Source: Rhizobium mongolense USDA 1844 (GTDB taxonomy: Bacteria; Pseudomonadota; Alphaproteobacteria; Rhizobiales; Rhizobiaceae). Taken from it: 64,000 nucleotides of DNA. Under the pieces are notes generated by a model. The model saw only the letters and a list, made by a program, of their open reading frames with translations. It had not been told where the DNA came from and searched no databases. The DNA lies in assembly GCF_000419765.1 (NCBI RefSeq), contig NZ_ATTQ01000001.1:463303-527302 (forward strand). Direction: 5' to 3'. Positions 25,752 to 37,352 of this stretch are shown in pieces (the stretch's first letter is position 1; every line of letters starts with the position of its first letter). The translations under genes were made by a program, and so were the position numbers.

Positions 25752-26240
25752 ATGATCTACTTTACGAGTGACACCCATTTCGCCGACCCACGTGTGCTGC
25801 GGATCGATCGCAGGCCGTTCCCCGATATGGCAGAGCACGACGTTGCGCTGATCAGGAACTGGAATGCCATCGTCGGAAAAGACGACGACATCTGGCATCT
25901 CGGCGACTTCATGTCGGCGAAAGGGGGCGACTGCGATCAGCTTCTTTCGATTCTGAACGGCCGCAAGCACTTGATTATTGGCAACTGTGATCCCGAGACG
26001 ACCACGAAGGCTGAGAACTGGACCAGCGTTCAGCATTATGCCGAGCTCGTTACAGACGAGCACCTTCTCGTGCTATGTCATTTTCCGTTCCGGACTTGGC
26101 ACAAGATGGGCAAAAACTCGATCAACCTTCATGGGCATTCGCATGGCCGGCTGAAGCCGATGCCCCGGCAATATGATGTCGGCGTCGATGCGCGGGCTCT
26201 CCGTCCGGTCACACTTGCGCAGCTGCTGTCTTTGCCGTGA
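25752..26240 (+). CDS. Metallophosphoesterase family protein
   Basis: A 162-residue calcineurin-like phosphoesterase. Metal-binding motifs run in order: 'FTSDTHFAD' (D-x-H), 'DDIWHLGDF' (GD), 'LIIGNCD' (GNxD in place of GNHD), 'VLCHFPF' and 'NLHGHSHG' (GHxH). The start is ATG 25752, directly before the first motif; no good ribosome site is visible there, and an upstream in-frame ATG would add a non-homologous leader. The family includes cyclic-nucleotide, nucleotide and protein phosphatases, so substrate is unknown. Confidence 0.85.
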   Translation: MIYFTSDTHFADPRVLRIDRRPFPDMAEHDVALIRNWNAIVGKDDDIWHLGDFMSAKGGDCDQLLSILNGRKHLIIGNCDPETTTKAENWTSVQHYAELVTDEHLLVLCHFPFRTWHKMGKNSINLHGHSHGRLKPMPRQYDVGVDARALRPVTLAQLLSLP

Positions 26241-26425
26241 CAAGTTGCGGTCTCGATCATGGCGTCGATGGCGACTGATAATGCCGAAGGCGCTGCGTTC
26301 CCCATCCCTGTTGCGACCGCGTGACACGGATTGCGTTTGGACAGAACAAATGGTCGTAGCGAATAAATGTCCTGCCCGGCCCTGGTCGAACGAAAGAGCA
26401 ACCTCCAGCGCCGACGCGGGGCATG

Positions 26426-26456
26426 CTGGAAGGCCGCGGGAATGGCGGCCCTCCAG
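26426..26456 (-). terminator. Hairpin after the DUF892 gene
   Basis: On the minus strand CTGGAGGGCCGC and GCGGCCTTCCAG pair over 12 positions (one G-U) with a 7-base loop, 19 bases after the DUF892 stop. No T-run follows, so termination may be partial. Confidence 0.5.
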
Positions 26457-26474
26457 GCAATCAGAAATAATGAC

Positions 26475-26972
26475 TCATGCAGCCTTCGTTGCCTTCACAT
26501 TTGCCGAAGTTTGCGCAAGCTGGGTGAGCTTCTTGTCGGTGGCTTCCTCTTCCGCGAGGCTTGCCTGAAGGAGAGGGATCGCGTCCTTCAGACCCAGCTG
26601 CTTGGCCCAGGCGATCAGCGTGCCGTAGCGGGCGATTTCATAATGTTCGACGGCCTGGGCCGCAGAGATCAGGCCCGCGTCGAGTGCGGCAGAGCCTTTG
26701 AACTCTTCGATGATCTCTTCGCTTTCGGCGATGATGCCCTGAATCGCCTCGCAGGTCTTGCCACGAGCGGGCTTGCCGATGATCTCGAACACCTGCACGA
26801 GCCGCTCGATCTGACTTTCGGTTTCGTCACGGTGTTTCAGGAAACCCGCTTTGCCTTCCTCCGATTGCGCCGCGCGCGCCATCTTCGGCAAGGCTTTGAG
26901 GATTTGCTTCTCGGCGAAGTAAATGTCCTTCAGTGTGTCGACGAACAGGTCGTTTAGCGTCTTTGCAGCCAT
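26475..26972 (-). CDS. DUF892 ferritin-like protein (YciE/YciF family)
   Basis: A 165-residue all-helical protein. Two helix pairs with 'DTLKDIYFAEKQILKALPKM' and 'AAQAVEHYEIARYGTLIAWA' carry the Glu/His residues used by the YciF/DUF892 ferritin-like fold for a di-metal site. Family members are stress-induced. ATG is preceded by AGGAG at good spacing. Transcribed alone. Confidence 0.92.
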   Translation of the reverse strand: MAAKTLNDLFVDTLKDIYFAEKQILKALPKMARAAQSEEGKAGFLKHRDETESQIERLVQVFEIIGKPARGKTCEAIQGIIAESEEIIEEFKGSAALDAGLISAAQAVEHYEIARYGTLIAWAKQLGLKDAIPLLQASLAEEEATDKKLTQLAQTSANVKATKAA

Positions 26973-27199
26973 TCTGCTCTCCTATGGCAGGGGTAAGTGA
27001 CCAACCTGAACGCGACGCAGCGCGGGATGTTCCGAGCAACTGATAACAAGCCCATGGCGCACCGACATGCGAAACGTAAAACCTCTGCGAGACGACCCGA
27101 CTGCCCGTCGTCTTCGGAACGATTGTCCAAAGGCATCACGTTTCACGCGGAACCAGCGCTCCCGGAAAGTGTTTCACTGACAACCCATGGAGAGCTCAG

Positions 27200-27430
27200 A
27201 TGAAATACTTTTACAGGGTCGTCGGCGCGAAAGGGGAATTGGCAGAGACGAGCCGCGAGTTTGACGGGGTGCAGGCTGCAAAGGCCGAAGCCCGCCACGC
27301 TCTTACCGAGACTGCCGCCGGCGGATTGCCCGAAACCCCCGTCCACATGTTGTCCGTCGAGCTGTTCGACGAAAACCGCCTGCCAATCACTGAGCTGCGA
27401 TTGATCCTAGAGGAAATTAGCAAGGAGTGA
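27200..27430 (+). CDS. Small DUF6894-type conserved protein
   Basis: A 76-residue protein beginning MKYFYRVVGAKGELAETSRE, of the short rhizobial DUF6894 type with an N-terminal YFxF-like strand and a GxEF/DxxG pattern. Function unknown. Its TGA overlaps the GTG of the following cysteine hydrolase, which implies coupled translation. Confidence 0.7.
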   Translation: MKYFYRVVGAKGELAETSREFDGVQAAKAEARHALTETAAGGLPETPVHMLSVELFDENRLPITELRLILEEISKE

Positions 27431-28029
27431 CGCCGCTGAGCGAGCATATGCACAGTCTTGGCGAATGGCGTCACTTGTGCGTGGACATGCAGAGCCTGTT
27501 CTTCGAGGCGACGCCATGGCACGTCGAATGGATGAAACGCACCTTGCCGCTGGTTGAGGAGGTCGCAGGCCATCACGCCGAGCGGACGGTCTTCACCCGT
27601 TTTATTCCACCGGAAAACGCAGCCGACATGCCGGGCACATGGCAACACTATTATGAGAAATGGTGGATGATGACGCGCAAGCAGCTGCCGTCGGGTCTGA
27701 TAGAACTTGTCCCTTCGCTTGCCCGCCTTGTGCCGCCTGCTCGGGTCTTCGACAAGGCCACTTACTCACCTTGGATCAGTGGTCGGCTCCATGCGACGCT
27801 TGCCGAAGAGGGCGTGTCGACCCTTGTCATCAGCGGTGGCGAGACGGACGTCTGCGTATTGGCTGCGGTTCTGGGTGCAATCGATCTCGGCTACCGGGTC
27901 ATTTTATTGACGGACGCTGTCTGTAGCGGTGCAGATGAATCGCATGAGGCGTCGTTGGAACTCCTGGGCGAGCGATTTTCAGTACAGCTTGAGCTGACGG
28001 AAACCGATCGATTTCTGCAGTGCATCTAG
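27427..28029 (+). CDS. Isochorismatase-family cysteine hydrolase
   Basis: A 200-residue alpha/beta hydrolase with the family triad D20 (CVDMQ), K110 (FDKATYS) and C143 (GGETDVCVLA), which cleaves amide or vinyl-ether bonds (nicotinamidase/isochorismatase class). The GTG start overlaps the preceding stop; an ATG seven codons later is an alternative. Substrate not determinable. Confidence 0.87.
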   Translation: MTPLSEHMHSLGEWRHLCVDMQSLFFEATPWHVEWMKRTLPLVEEVAGHHAERTVFTRFIPPENAADMPGTWQHYYEKWWMMTRKQLPSGLIELVPSLARLVPPARVFDKATYSPWISGRLHATLAEEGVSTLVISGGETDVCVLAAVLGAIDLGYRVILLTDAVCSGADESHEASLELLGERFSVQLELTETDRFLQCI

Positions 28030-28318
28030 TCGACACTCCTCGCGCCCAGGCCGTCCATGCACAGGAACACGCAAAGGCTGACGTCGATGCCACGGCTTCT
28101 CGTCAGAGGGTTTCGTCGTTCTTTCGCAGAGTGGCGCATCATTTCCGTATAATGCATTGCCATGCTACCGCACCTTCTTCGACGGTGGGAGCTTAGGGGG
28201 TAGACTTGGCTTTTTCACCTCGTCGGTCGTGCTGGCGCGGTCAGATTTCTTCCCGCCGTTGGGTCGTTTCGCGAAGTTGTGCGTTTACCATCGTAGAAAC
28301 AGAGCCTGCCAGGAGAGA
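28030..28318. other. Intergenic upstream of small ORF
   Basis: About 290 bases without recognised gene or repeat. Confidence 0.35.
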
Positions 28319-28552
28319 ATGATGACCAAGACCTTTGACCTGTCCAACTTGTCCGACGAGGAACTGGCCTCCCTCATAAACGAGGCAACAACCCTGCGAG
28401 ACACTAGACGTGCCAGCCGTGAAGGTGAGCGTCCAGTAGGTTCGGATGGTTCGATCGGGCAAGATGTGAGGGCCCCGGATCATGGCGTTATCCCCACGCC
28501 CACGCCGCGGGAAGTCAAGGATGAAGGTCGGGCACATGGCGTACCCAAATAG
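28319..28552 (+). CDS. Hypothetical small protein
   Basis: A 77-residue protein (MMTKTFDLSNLSDEELASLI...) with a strong AGGAGAG ribosome site seven bases before the ATG. The first third is an acidic helix; the rest is hydrophilic and Gly/Pro-rich, likely disordered. I do not recognise a family. It lies tail to tail with oxyR. Confidence 0.5.
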   Translation: MMTKTFDLSNLSDEELASLINEATTLRDTRRASREGERPVGSDGSIGQDVRAPDHGVIPTPTPREVKDEGRAHGVPK

Positions 28553-28568
28553 TGGCGCCGGGAGCCGG

Positions 28569-29507
28569 TTATTGCGCGCCACCCACGTCCACGATGCTCG
28601 ATTTGTATTGCTTGCGCATCGCATCGGCTGACTGGCGAACGATTTCAGAAACCTTCAAGAACTGTTGGGCTAAGGGGCTCGTCTTGCGCCAGATCATGCC
28701 AATCGTTCGTGAGGGTTGAACGCTTTGAAAGTGAGCGACAGAGACTGACGCCGAGCGCGTCTCGACTCCCACGGCCATTTCGGGGATCAAAGTGACGCCA
28801 ATACCGGCGCTGACCATTTGGACCAGCGTCGACAAAGAGCTGCCGTCCAGCAGCTCTCGCGGCAGCGCTGAATGAATGTTGCAGAATGACAAAGCCTGAT
28901 CGCGAAAACAGTGCCCTTCTTCCAGTAGAAGCAGTCTCATTTCACGCAGGGCCTCGCGGTTGGGTACAGGCTTACCTTCATCCTCGCTTGGACGGACCAG
29001 AACGAAATTCTCCGAAAACAACGCAACCTCGGTCAACGAAGGTTCGGATACCGGCAACGCGACAATTGCAGTGTCGAGCCTGCCTTCCGCCAGTTCATGA
29101 ACCAGCTTGGAGGTCAACGTCTCGCGCACATGGATCTCAAGCCCGTCATTTATGCGGGTGAGGTTGCCGATGATCGTAGGCAGCAGGTAGGGCGCGACCG
29201 TCGGGATCACGCCAATCCGCAGCCGCCCCACCAGCCGGTCCTGCGAAGCGCGTGCTAGGTCTGCCAGTTCATCAACAGAACGCAGGATGTCGCGCACGCG
29301 AAGCGCAAAGGCTTCGCCGAAGCTGGTCAGGCGGACTTGACGCGCGCCTCTTTCGAAGAGCTCCGTCCCCAGCGTTTCTTCCAGTTCCTTGATCTGCATG
29401 GACAAGGCCGGCTGGGAAATCGCACAGACATCTGCCGCGCGTCCAAAATGGCCCTGTCGGGCCAGCGCCTCGAAATAGCGAAGCTGCTTGAGTGTCACAT
29501 TTGTCAT
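28569..29507 (-). CDS. oxyR: LysR-family peroxide sensor OxyR
   Basis: A 312-residue LysR regulator with an N-terminal winged HTH ('LKQLRYFEALARQGHFGRAA') and a C-terminal sensor domain. C200 and C209 in 'GHCFRDQALSFC' match the redox-active pair C199/C208 of E. coli OxyR, so the disulfide switch is preserved. Divergent from katG, its classical target, with about 230 bases between. Expected to activate katG on H2O2 and repress itself. Confidence 0.95.
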   Translation of the reverse strand: MTNVTLKQLRYFEALARQGHFGRAADVCAISQPALSMQIKELEETLGTELFERGARQVRLTSFGEAFALRVRDILRSVDELADLARASQDRLVGRLRIGVIPTVAPYLLPTIIGNLTRINDGLEIHVRETLTSKLVHELAEGRLDTAIVALPVSEPSLTEVALFSENFVLVRPSEDEGKPVPNREALREMRLLLLEEGHCFRDQALSFCNIHSALPRELLDGSSLSTLVQMVSAGIGVTLIPEMAVGVETRSASVSVAHFQSVQPSRTIGMIWRKTSPLAQQFLKVSEIVRQSADAMRKQYKSSIVDVGGAQ

Positions 29508-31940
<2,433 letters not shown>

Positions 31941-31948
31941 GATGAAAC

Positions 31949-31987
31949 GCGCTCGGGCGCGGCTGAAGTCCAGCCACGCCCGAGCGC
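31949..31987 (+). terminator. Strong hairpin after katG
   Basis: GCGCTCGGGCG pairs with CGCCCGAGCGC (11 bp) and inside it GGCTG with CAGCC, with one C-A mismatch between and a short loop. It begins 9 bases after the katG stop. No T-run follows, but the stem is very stable. Confidence 0.75.
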
Positions 31988-32087
31988 TAAACAGGGGCAA
32001 ATTGCCTCCGTGCAAATCTGCGCGCAGGCGTGCACCAGTACAGACGCGGACCTCGTGCACGCCTTTGCTGTCGCAGTCGGCCGTTAT

Positions 32088-32300
32088 TGCCGCATGAACG
32101 CCTGCATCTCCTCGGGTGTGACCTTTCCGTCCTTGTTTGCATCGACCTTGTCGAAGATCCGCTCGTGGATCGCGGTTACCTCCTCAAGGAAAGCGCGCCA
32201 TCTCCATCTGCGTCAGCGATGGCGAGCATGATCTTCATCATATGACCACGCATGGGCCCCAACGGCATTCCCACCCATCATGCCGGACGGCATCATGTCT
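32088..32300 (-). pseudogene. Frameshifted EF-hand protein
   Basis: Minus-strand translation gives two EF-hands, DADGDGALSL and, in the next frame, FDKVDANKDGKVTPEEMQAF, separated by a one-base loss at 'TTTCCTTGAGGAG' that creates a TAA. The Met/Gly-rich region before the first EF-hand (PRGMMGRDMMPSGMMGG) lies in yet another frame. Rhizobia carry intact small proteins with this layout (Met-rich leader, paired EF-hands). Either a decayed gene or sequence errors. Confidence 0.65.
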
Positions 32301-32379
32301 CGACCCATCATCCCGCGAGGCATCTTCCCCGGTCCTCCCGGCTGGATCGCCTCGTCCTGACCCGCCGAAAGTTGAGATA

Positions 32380-32841
32380 TCACTGCTGCTCGAGCGGCCG
32401 GGCGGACCGGCCGGTGAGCGTTTGAATGTTGATCGCATAGTAGATCGGGCTGGTTTCAGCTTCCGAGCGCATCGCCTCCGGCTTCAGGGCACCAATTTCC
32501 CACCAGTCATTATGCTTTTGCAGAAGTGACCAAGCATGCATCCGCTGGGCGTGCCATGGCTCGATGTCGGGCAGTTCCTGGAACTTGCCCGTGGCGATGA
32601 CGCAGTTCCAACCCTTGTCTCCGCCCTGTTCCTCGGCTTCAAGGCAGACGTTTGGATTGTCCCGCATCCATTCGATCTTCCTGCCCGCCAACGAGAAGCT
32701 GTAAATGGTGTTCGCTTCGTAGGCGAAATAGATCGGGACAATGTAGGGACTGGCCTCCCTGCAGCATCCAAGCCGGCCGAAATGTGCTCGCTGCAGCAGC
32801 TCAACGCATTCCTTGTTGCTCATTTCATGGATTTCAAACAC
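32380..32841 (-). CDS. Pyridoxamine 5'-phosphate oxidase-family (flavin-binding split-barrel) protein
   Basis: A 153-residue protein of the PPOX/FMN split-barrel group ('CVELLQRAHFGRLGCCREAS', 'YIVPIYFAYEANTIYSFSLA', 'GRKIEWMRDNPNVCLEAEEQ'). The group includes nitroimidazole-reductase-like, heme- or F420-binding members; biological role open. GTG at 32841 with GGGAGG seven bases upstream is preferred; an ATG six codons later is possible. Confidence 0.82.
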   Translation of the reverse strand: MFEIHEMSNKECVELLQRAHFGRLGCCREASPYIVPIYFAYEANTIYSFSLAGRKIEWMRDNPNVCLEAEEQGGDKGWNCVIATGKFQELPDIEPWHAQRMHAWSLLQKHNDWWEIGALKPEAMRSEAETSPIYYAINIQTLTGRSARPLEQQ

Positions 32842-32869
32842 GCAAACACCTCCCTGTGATCTGAAATAG

Positions 32870-33040
32870 CGTTCTGCGCCCAGATTGGTAGCGAGCATAC
32901 CTGCAGGGAAGGTCATCCGGCTTGATGTCGGTCTTGCGCTCGCTTTTACATCCCTCTGCACCTTTCGGAATCTTGATCGTCAGGACGCTGTTGTCGGCAT
33001 GTAGTGTTTCGAGCGACATTCCTTTCTCCTTTGCAGGCAG
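32870..33040 (-). pseudogene. Hsp20 C-terminal remnant
   Basis: The minus strand reads 'ADNSVLTIKIPKGAEGCKSE', which resembles the end of the alpha-crystallin domain and the C-terminal tail of rhizobial Hsp20 proteins (GVLT-I-IPK). The preceding 80 residues of an Hsp20 are absent, and it runs into the PPOX leader. Likely a gene fragment. Confidence 0.4.
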
Positions 33041-33192
33041 CTGCAATGATTGCCCGGTGACAGGAGCTTAGGACAATGGCGGAGTGAAACTATGATATTC
33101 GTCAAACTGCAACGGCGGAGTTTCAAACTCCGCACAGTCGGATCTTGTAGAGTAGGACATATTCGCTCCTGCCTCCCAAGGAAGCTCTTGTC

Positions 33193-33654
33193 ATGCCGAA
33201 ACGTAGCGCAGGCCTTTTGATATTCCGGCAGACCGCCGGATATCTGGAAGTGTTTCTGGTCCATCCCGGTGGGCCGTTCTGGGCGCAGAAGGACGAAGGC
33301 GCCTGGTCGATCCCGAAGGGCCTTATGGAGCAAGGTGAGGATGCGCTGGAGGCGGCAAAACGGGAGGTGTTTGAGGAGGTTGGGTCGAAAATCGAAGGCA
33401 ACTTCATCTGGCTCGGCGAATACCGGCAGCCCGGAGGTAAAGTCGTGCTGGTATGGTCAATAGAGGCCGATATCGACGCCGAAGCAATTGTCAGCAACAC
33501 ATTCCAGATCGAATGGCCTCCGAGATCAGGGAAAATGAGGGCATTTCCAGAGGTCGATCGAGCCGGATGGTTCCGTCTTGACGAAGCCGAACACAAGATA
33601 TTGAAAGGTCAGCAACAGGTGCTTCTCGCTTTTGCAACACGCCTGCAACCCTAG
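33193..33654 (+). CDS. NUDIX hydrolase
   Basis: A 153-residue hydrolase of nucleoside-diphosphate-linked compounds. The Nudix box is complete: G43-x5-E49-x7-R57-E58-V-x-E61-E62-x-G64 (GLMEQGED..REVFEEVG). The N-terminus (MPKRSAGLLIFRQ) resembles the archaeal/diadenosine-polyphosphate-type subfamily. Substrate not assigned. Confidence 0.92.
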   Translation: MPKRSAGLLIFRQTAGYLEVFLVHPGGPFWAQKDEGAWSIPKGLMEQGEDALEAAKREVFEEVGSKIEGNFIWLGEYRQPGGKVVLVWSIEADIDAEAIVSNTFQIEWPPRSGKMRAFPEVDRAGWFRLDEAEHKILKGQQQVLLAFATRLQP

Positions 33655-33761
33655 CTGGGCGCCTTTCCAACGGCTCGAGCAAGCAGCAACAAGGCGATCA
33701 TTGCGCGTGAGCATTTGACGAACCGCACAACCGGACCCTTCGCTCGCACTTCGCCAGGATT

Positions 33762-34865
33762 TCAGACAGCTTCCTTCACTTTTATTGCGTCCGGATTGTA
33801 GACCTGCCCGAAACGGTTGTTCAGGAGAGTTGTAAGATCGACTTCCTCTTGGCGGACGAAGCCCTTGCCGGGCAACTTACCATGCGACAAAAGGTCGAGA
33901 ACGGTGGCAATGCCGGCTGCGGTGGTGATCTGGATGGCACTCATCTTCTTCCCTCCAACAGTCCCAGCATAGACCTTGTTGGCATAAGTCTCCTGCATGT
34001 AGCGGCCTTCGCGCCAGCCGCAGACAGTGACGAATATAACCACGACGTCTTGCATGGTGGCCGGCAGGGCGTTTTCGAACAGATCCTTCAGCACGTCGCG
34101 CCGGTTCTTTAGATTGAGGTCGTTGAGCAACGCCTTGATGATCGCCTGATGCCCGGGATATCGAATCGTGCGGTAATTCATCGTGCGTACCTTCCCTTCC
34201 AGCGTCTTGGCGAGGGTTCCCAAACCTCCGGAGGTGTTGAAGGCTTCATAGGTTACACCGTCGAGCGAAAACTCCTCCCGCTCCTCCAGGGCCGGCACGG
34301 TCACCAGCTTTCCTTCGACGATCGCCTCGCAAGGCTCGATATATTCATTGATCAGGCCATCCGTGCTCCAAGTCAGATTGTAGTTCAGCGCATTGGAAGG
34401 ATATTGCGGAAGGGCACCCACCCGCATGCGAACACTGTCCAGACTGTCGAAGCGCTTTGCCAGATCGTTGGCAACGATGGAGATGAAGCCTGGCGCCAAA
34501 CCGCATTGTGGGATGAAAGCCGTCCGTGCGCCTTTGGCCAACGCCTCCACCTTTTTAGTCGTTGCCACGTCCTCCGTCAGATCGAGATAATGCACGCCGG
34601 CTTCGAGGGCAGCCTCAGCCACCAATCCCGTAAGATCAAAGGGTGCAGCGGAAAGAACGGCGAATTTTCCCGTAAGAACAGTGACAAGACTTTCGCGGTC
34701 TGAAACGTCGAGGACGACTGTGCAAATCCCGAGGTGACGATCGATATTTGAAAACTGCGTCTCGCTACGGTCAGCCACCGAAACGCGGTAATCGCCTGTC
34801 GCTGCAAGCATTGCGGCGACCGCACCACCTATCTTGCCTGCCCCAATGATCACGATTTCCTTCAT
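33762..34865 (-). CDS. Saccharopine dehydrogenase-family oxidoreductase
   Basis: A 367-residue NAD(P)-dependent enzyme with an N-terminal Rossmann fold (IIGAGKIGG, residues 6-14) and the saccharopine dehydrogenase C-terminal domain ('IPQCGLAPGFISIVANDLAK'). Likely acts in lysine catabolism (saccharopine dehydrogenase or lysine 6-dehydrogenase-like). Divergent from an Lrp/AsnC regulator, the usual arrangement for amino-acid-responsive control. Confidence 0.85.
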   Translation of the reverse strand: MKEIVIIGAGKIGGAVAAMLAATGDYRVSVADRSETQFSNIDRHLGICTVVLDVSDRESLVTVLTGKFAVLSAAPFDLTGLVAEAALEAGVHYLDLTEDVATTKKVEALAKGARTAFIPQCGLAPGFISIVANDLAKRFDSLDSVRMRVGALPQYPSNALNYNLTWSTDGLINEYIEPCEAIVEGKLVTVPALEEREEFSLDGVTYEAFNTSGGLGTLAKTLEGKVRTMNYRTIRYPGHQAIIKALLNDLNLKNRRDVLKDLFENALPATMQDVVVIFVTVCGWREGRYMQETYANKVYAGTVGGKKMSAIQITTAAGIATVLDLLSHGKLPGKGFVRQEEVDLTTLLNNRFGQVYNPDAIKVKEAV

Positions 34866-34952
34866 AGACGTCCCCTGGTCGTGTGCCTTCGATGGACGTA
34901 GATGATGTCAACGCAAGGTCGAATCAAAGCTATGAAACGAGCGTTTCGCTGT

Positions 34953-34962
34953 ATAATATTAT
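34953..34962. promoter_or_regulatory. AT palindrome between saccharopine dehydrogenase and Lrp genes
   Basis: ATAATATTAT is a perfect 10-bp palindrome overlapping a TATAAT -10-like element (34952-34957) for the rightward Lrp gene. Lrp proteins bind AT-rich dyads, so autoregulation at this site is plausible. Confidence 0.4.
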
Positions 34963-35002
34963 GCAAAATGACGACTTGGTTGAGCGAAATGTAGGTTGAA
35001 CG

Positions 35003-35434
35003 ATGCAAATCACAGCGAAGGATCGCGACCTGCTGGCGTTGCTGGCGGAGAATGCCCGCCTGCCGGTGGCGACGCTTGCCAAGCGGCTGTCGCTGTCTCG
35101 GACGACGGTCCAAGCACGGCTTGAGCGACTGGAGCGGGAAGGTGTGATCGCAGGCTATGGCTTGAGGTTGTCGGAGCGCTACACGGCCGGTCTGGTCCGG
35201 GCGCATGTTCTGATCACCATCGCTCCTAAAGCGCTTTCGCAGGTCACCTCGTCCCTTGATAAGATCCAGGAGGTGACGACGCTTCATTCAGTAAGTGGTT
35301 CGTTTGACCTGATCGCAATCATTACAGCGCCATCGATCGCCGAACTCGACCAGTTGATCGACCAGATCGGAACGATTGACGGCGTTGAACGAACGCTCTC
35401 CTCCATTATTCTCTCGACCCGCATCGCACGATGA
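35003..35434 (+). CDS. Lrp/AsnC-family transcriptional regulator
   Basis: A 143-residue regulator with an N-terminal HTH ('RDLLALLAENARLPVATLAK', 'SLSRTTVQARLERLEREGVI') and a C-terminal RAM ligand-binding domain ('VSGSFDLIAIITAPSIAELD'). Divergent from the saccharopine dehydrogenase gene and probably its activator, with lysine or a derivative as effector (inferred). Confidence 0.92.
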   Translation: MQITAKDRDLLALLAENARLPVATLAKRLSLSRTTVQARLERLEREGVIAGYGLRLSERYTAGLVRAHVLITIAPKALSQVTSSLDKIQEVTTLHSVSGSFDLIAIITAPSIAELDQLIDQIGTIDGVERTLSSIILSTRIAR

Positions 35435-35795
35435 AAGTGTCGGAGCGTCGTCTTTACTCGACAGTGCCCGGAAGATATCGAAAGTGAGGACGTCTTCGCC
35501 GCTGTGCGCAAAAGTCCTCCCGGACCGAGCTTCACGAGGAGGCCGCCGCGCCATTGGATTAGGCGCCTATCGGCTACTGATCGTCACACGCTGACTTCCG
35601 CAAATGAGGCCCATTGCGGAAATAGAAGGTTGGATCACTGAAAGACGGCTTCACGCCTCGTGTCAGGCGTTAAGACACCCGGTTTCTCTGCCGGTCGACT
35701 ACGAAAGCGATAATGCCGTCTGTGAGCCGTTCAGGCGGCTAGCGTTCCCGCAATAATCGAGTACTTTCCATCCCATTCTCAATACTTTCAGGGCG
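35435..35795. other. Intergenic
   Basis: About 360 bases between the Lrp gene and the kinase gene, which converge. No supported gene, no clear terminator. Confidence 0.35.
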
Positions 35796-36305
35796 TCAGG
35801 TGAGTTGAGCGAGGATATCGTCGACGACACTTGGGACGGTACCCGTCGTGTCGATATTGATGCCGATGGGAAGATATTCCCGGGTATGATGGTAGCGGAG
35901 CACCAGCGTCCGCTCGGCCGGCTCGAAGCCCGGCTCATTTGGCCGCCCATCCAATCGTCGGTTCAAGGTCTCAACGTCTATATCGAACACGAAAACCTTG
36001 TCGAAAAGGTCCAGGAATTTGTGGAAATTGCGCGAGCCGCCACAGAAGAAGGTGGCAGGATGGGTGGTGTCGGCAGCAATAGCGCGGACCTTGTCGACAC
36101 GCCAGATCCAGTGGGCGTATCCCCAAACAATGCGGTCCGCGCCTTCGGGTGGTCCTGCGAGTGCCTGGCCTGTCTCGGGGTCGCCGACATAGGCCAAGAC
36201 CCGGTCACCATGGACGACATGGTAGCCCCGCCGCTCCAGTTCGGTAGCGACAGACGTTTTCCCAGTGCCGGAACCGCCTTCGATCAGATAGTTCTTGATT
36301 CCCAT
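35796..36305 (-). CDS. P-loop NTPase, nucleoside/shikimate-kinase-like
   Basis: A 169-residue protein with Walker A GGSGTGKTS (residues 10-18), 'YHVVHGDRVLAYVGDPETGQ' and a C-terminal 'YHHTREYLPIGINIDTTGTV'. Resembles small AAA_18-type kinases described as ATP-binding or nucleoside-kinase-like proteins in rhizobia. Phosphoryl acceptor unknown. Its start is separated from the next recombinase remnant by about 140 bases. Confidence 0.7.
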   Translation of the reverse strand: MGIKNYLIEGGSGTGKTSVATELERRGYHVVHGDRVLAYVGDPETGQALAGPPEGADRIVWGYAHWIWRVDKVRAIAADTTHPATFFCGGSRNFHKFLDLFDKVFVFDIDVETLNRRLDGRPNEPGFEPAERTLVLRYHHTREYLPIGINIDTTGTVPSVVDDILAQLT

Positions 36306-36441
36306 AGGCGCCGCTTATCATGGCCTTCGATCTGGTGAGAAGACACTCTACCTGGGAACGCTTCGCCAACGAAATGACGGCCCCTCTCACTGCTCACATA
36401 CGGTTTCCAAGCGGCCAACCTTTGGCCGAAGGAGAACTCAA

Positions 36442-37065
36442 ATGGGTATTGCACAATACGATCCAACTGCACTGGCCGTCCCGCATGGAACGCCGGCCGG
36501 AAGGTCGGCGTCAAAAAGCCGCTGAACCAGCGCCAGATTTGGGCAATACGCTTCTTACGGGAGGGGCGCATGAGAGATCGCGCTGTTTGATCTCGCAATC
36601 GACAGCAAACTTCGCGGCTGTGATCTCGTTAAAATCAAAATCGGCACTCTCGTCACAGGTATAGAAATTCGAACCCGTGCCATGGTCGTCCAGCAAAAGA
36701 CCGGTCGTCCGGTGCAGTTCGAGATCACGACTGACGTCAGGGCAAGTCTGCTCTCATGGCTTGAACGCAGAGGTGGAACAGTTGACGACTACGCCTTTCC
36801 TAGTCGAGTCGACTGTGCCGATCATCTGAGCACTCGCCAGTATGCCCGATTGGTGGATGAGTGGGTAACAGCAATCGGACTACGTCGCGAAGACTACGGC
36901 ACGCATTCGCTTCGGCGCACCAAGGCCGCGATGATCTACAAAGCGACAGGCAATCTTCGCGTGATCCAGATCCTCTTGGGTCATACCAAGATCGAGAACA
37001 CGGTCAGGTACCTGGGGGTGGACATTGAGGATGCTCTGGAACTAGCGGAGCATACCGAGATTTGA
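36442..37065 (+). pseudogene. Tyrosine recombinase copy 1, frameshifted
   Basis: It starts MGIAQYDPTAL with a GGAGAA site, then goes out of frame by residue 20. The frame shifts again around 36545 (loss of bases in 'FFLDREGRMRD'), then is open from about 36682 to the end ('MVVQQKTGRPVQFEITTDVR', 'THSLRRTKAAMIYKATGNLR', 'VRYLGVDIEDALELAEHTEI'). The C-terminal catalytic HxxR, H and Tyr are present but the N-terminal third is broken. Nearly the same protein as the intact copy at 43744. Both share a similar upstream CGGCCA/TGGCC-rich patch and a similar downstream 'TGCGCCCT' patch. Confidence 0.85.
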
Positions 37066-37352
37066 CATAGTGCGGCCCCGCATCCAGCGGGGGCTATTCG
37101 ACCGAGCGGCTATGCGCCCTCACATCGGCCGTAAAGCCCGCCGCAGCGTCTTCCGGAATGCAGACGTCGATCAAGCTACGTTTTTGACGGCATCAATGCG
37201 CCAACACAAGTGATGGCGCAGTCAAAGTGCAAGGGAGCGTGAGTCATCGTCTCTGGATTGCATCATTATTCGACAATAGCGCTCGGCCAATTGCAAGAGA
37301 CTGGGACGTCAGCCATCGTGAATGGATCAAAACCTTGCTGCGGAGCTTCTAA
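37066..37352. other. Downstream arm of recombinase copy 1
   Basis: The first 70 bases share short blocks (GAGCGGCTATGCGCCCT against GAGCGACTTTGCGCCCT) with the region after the intact copy, so the repeated unit extends past the coding sequence. No gene otherwise. Confidence 0.45.
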
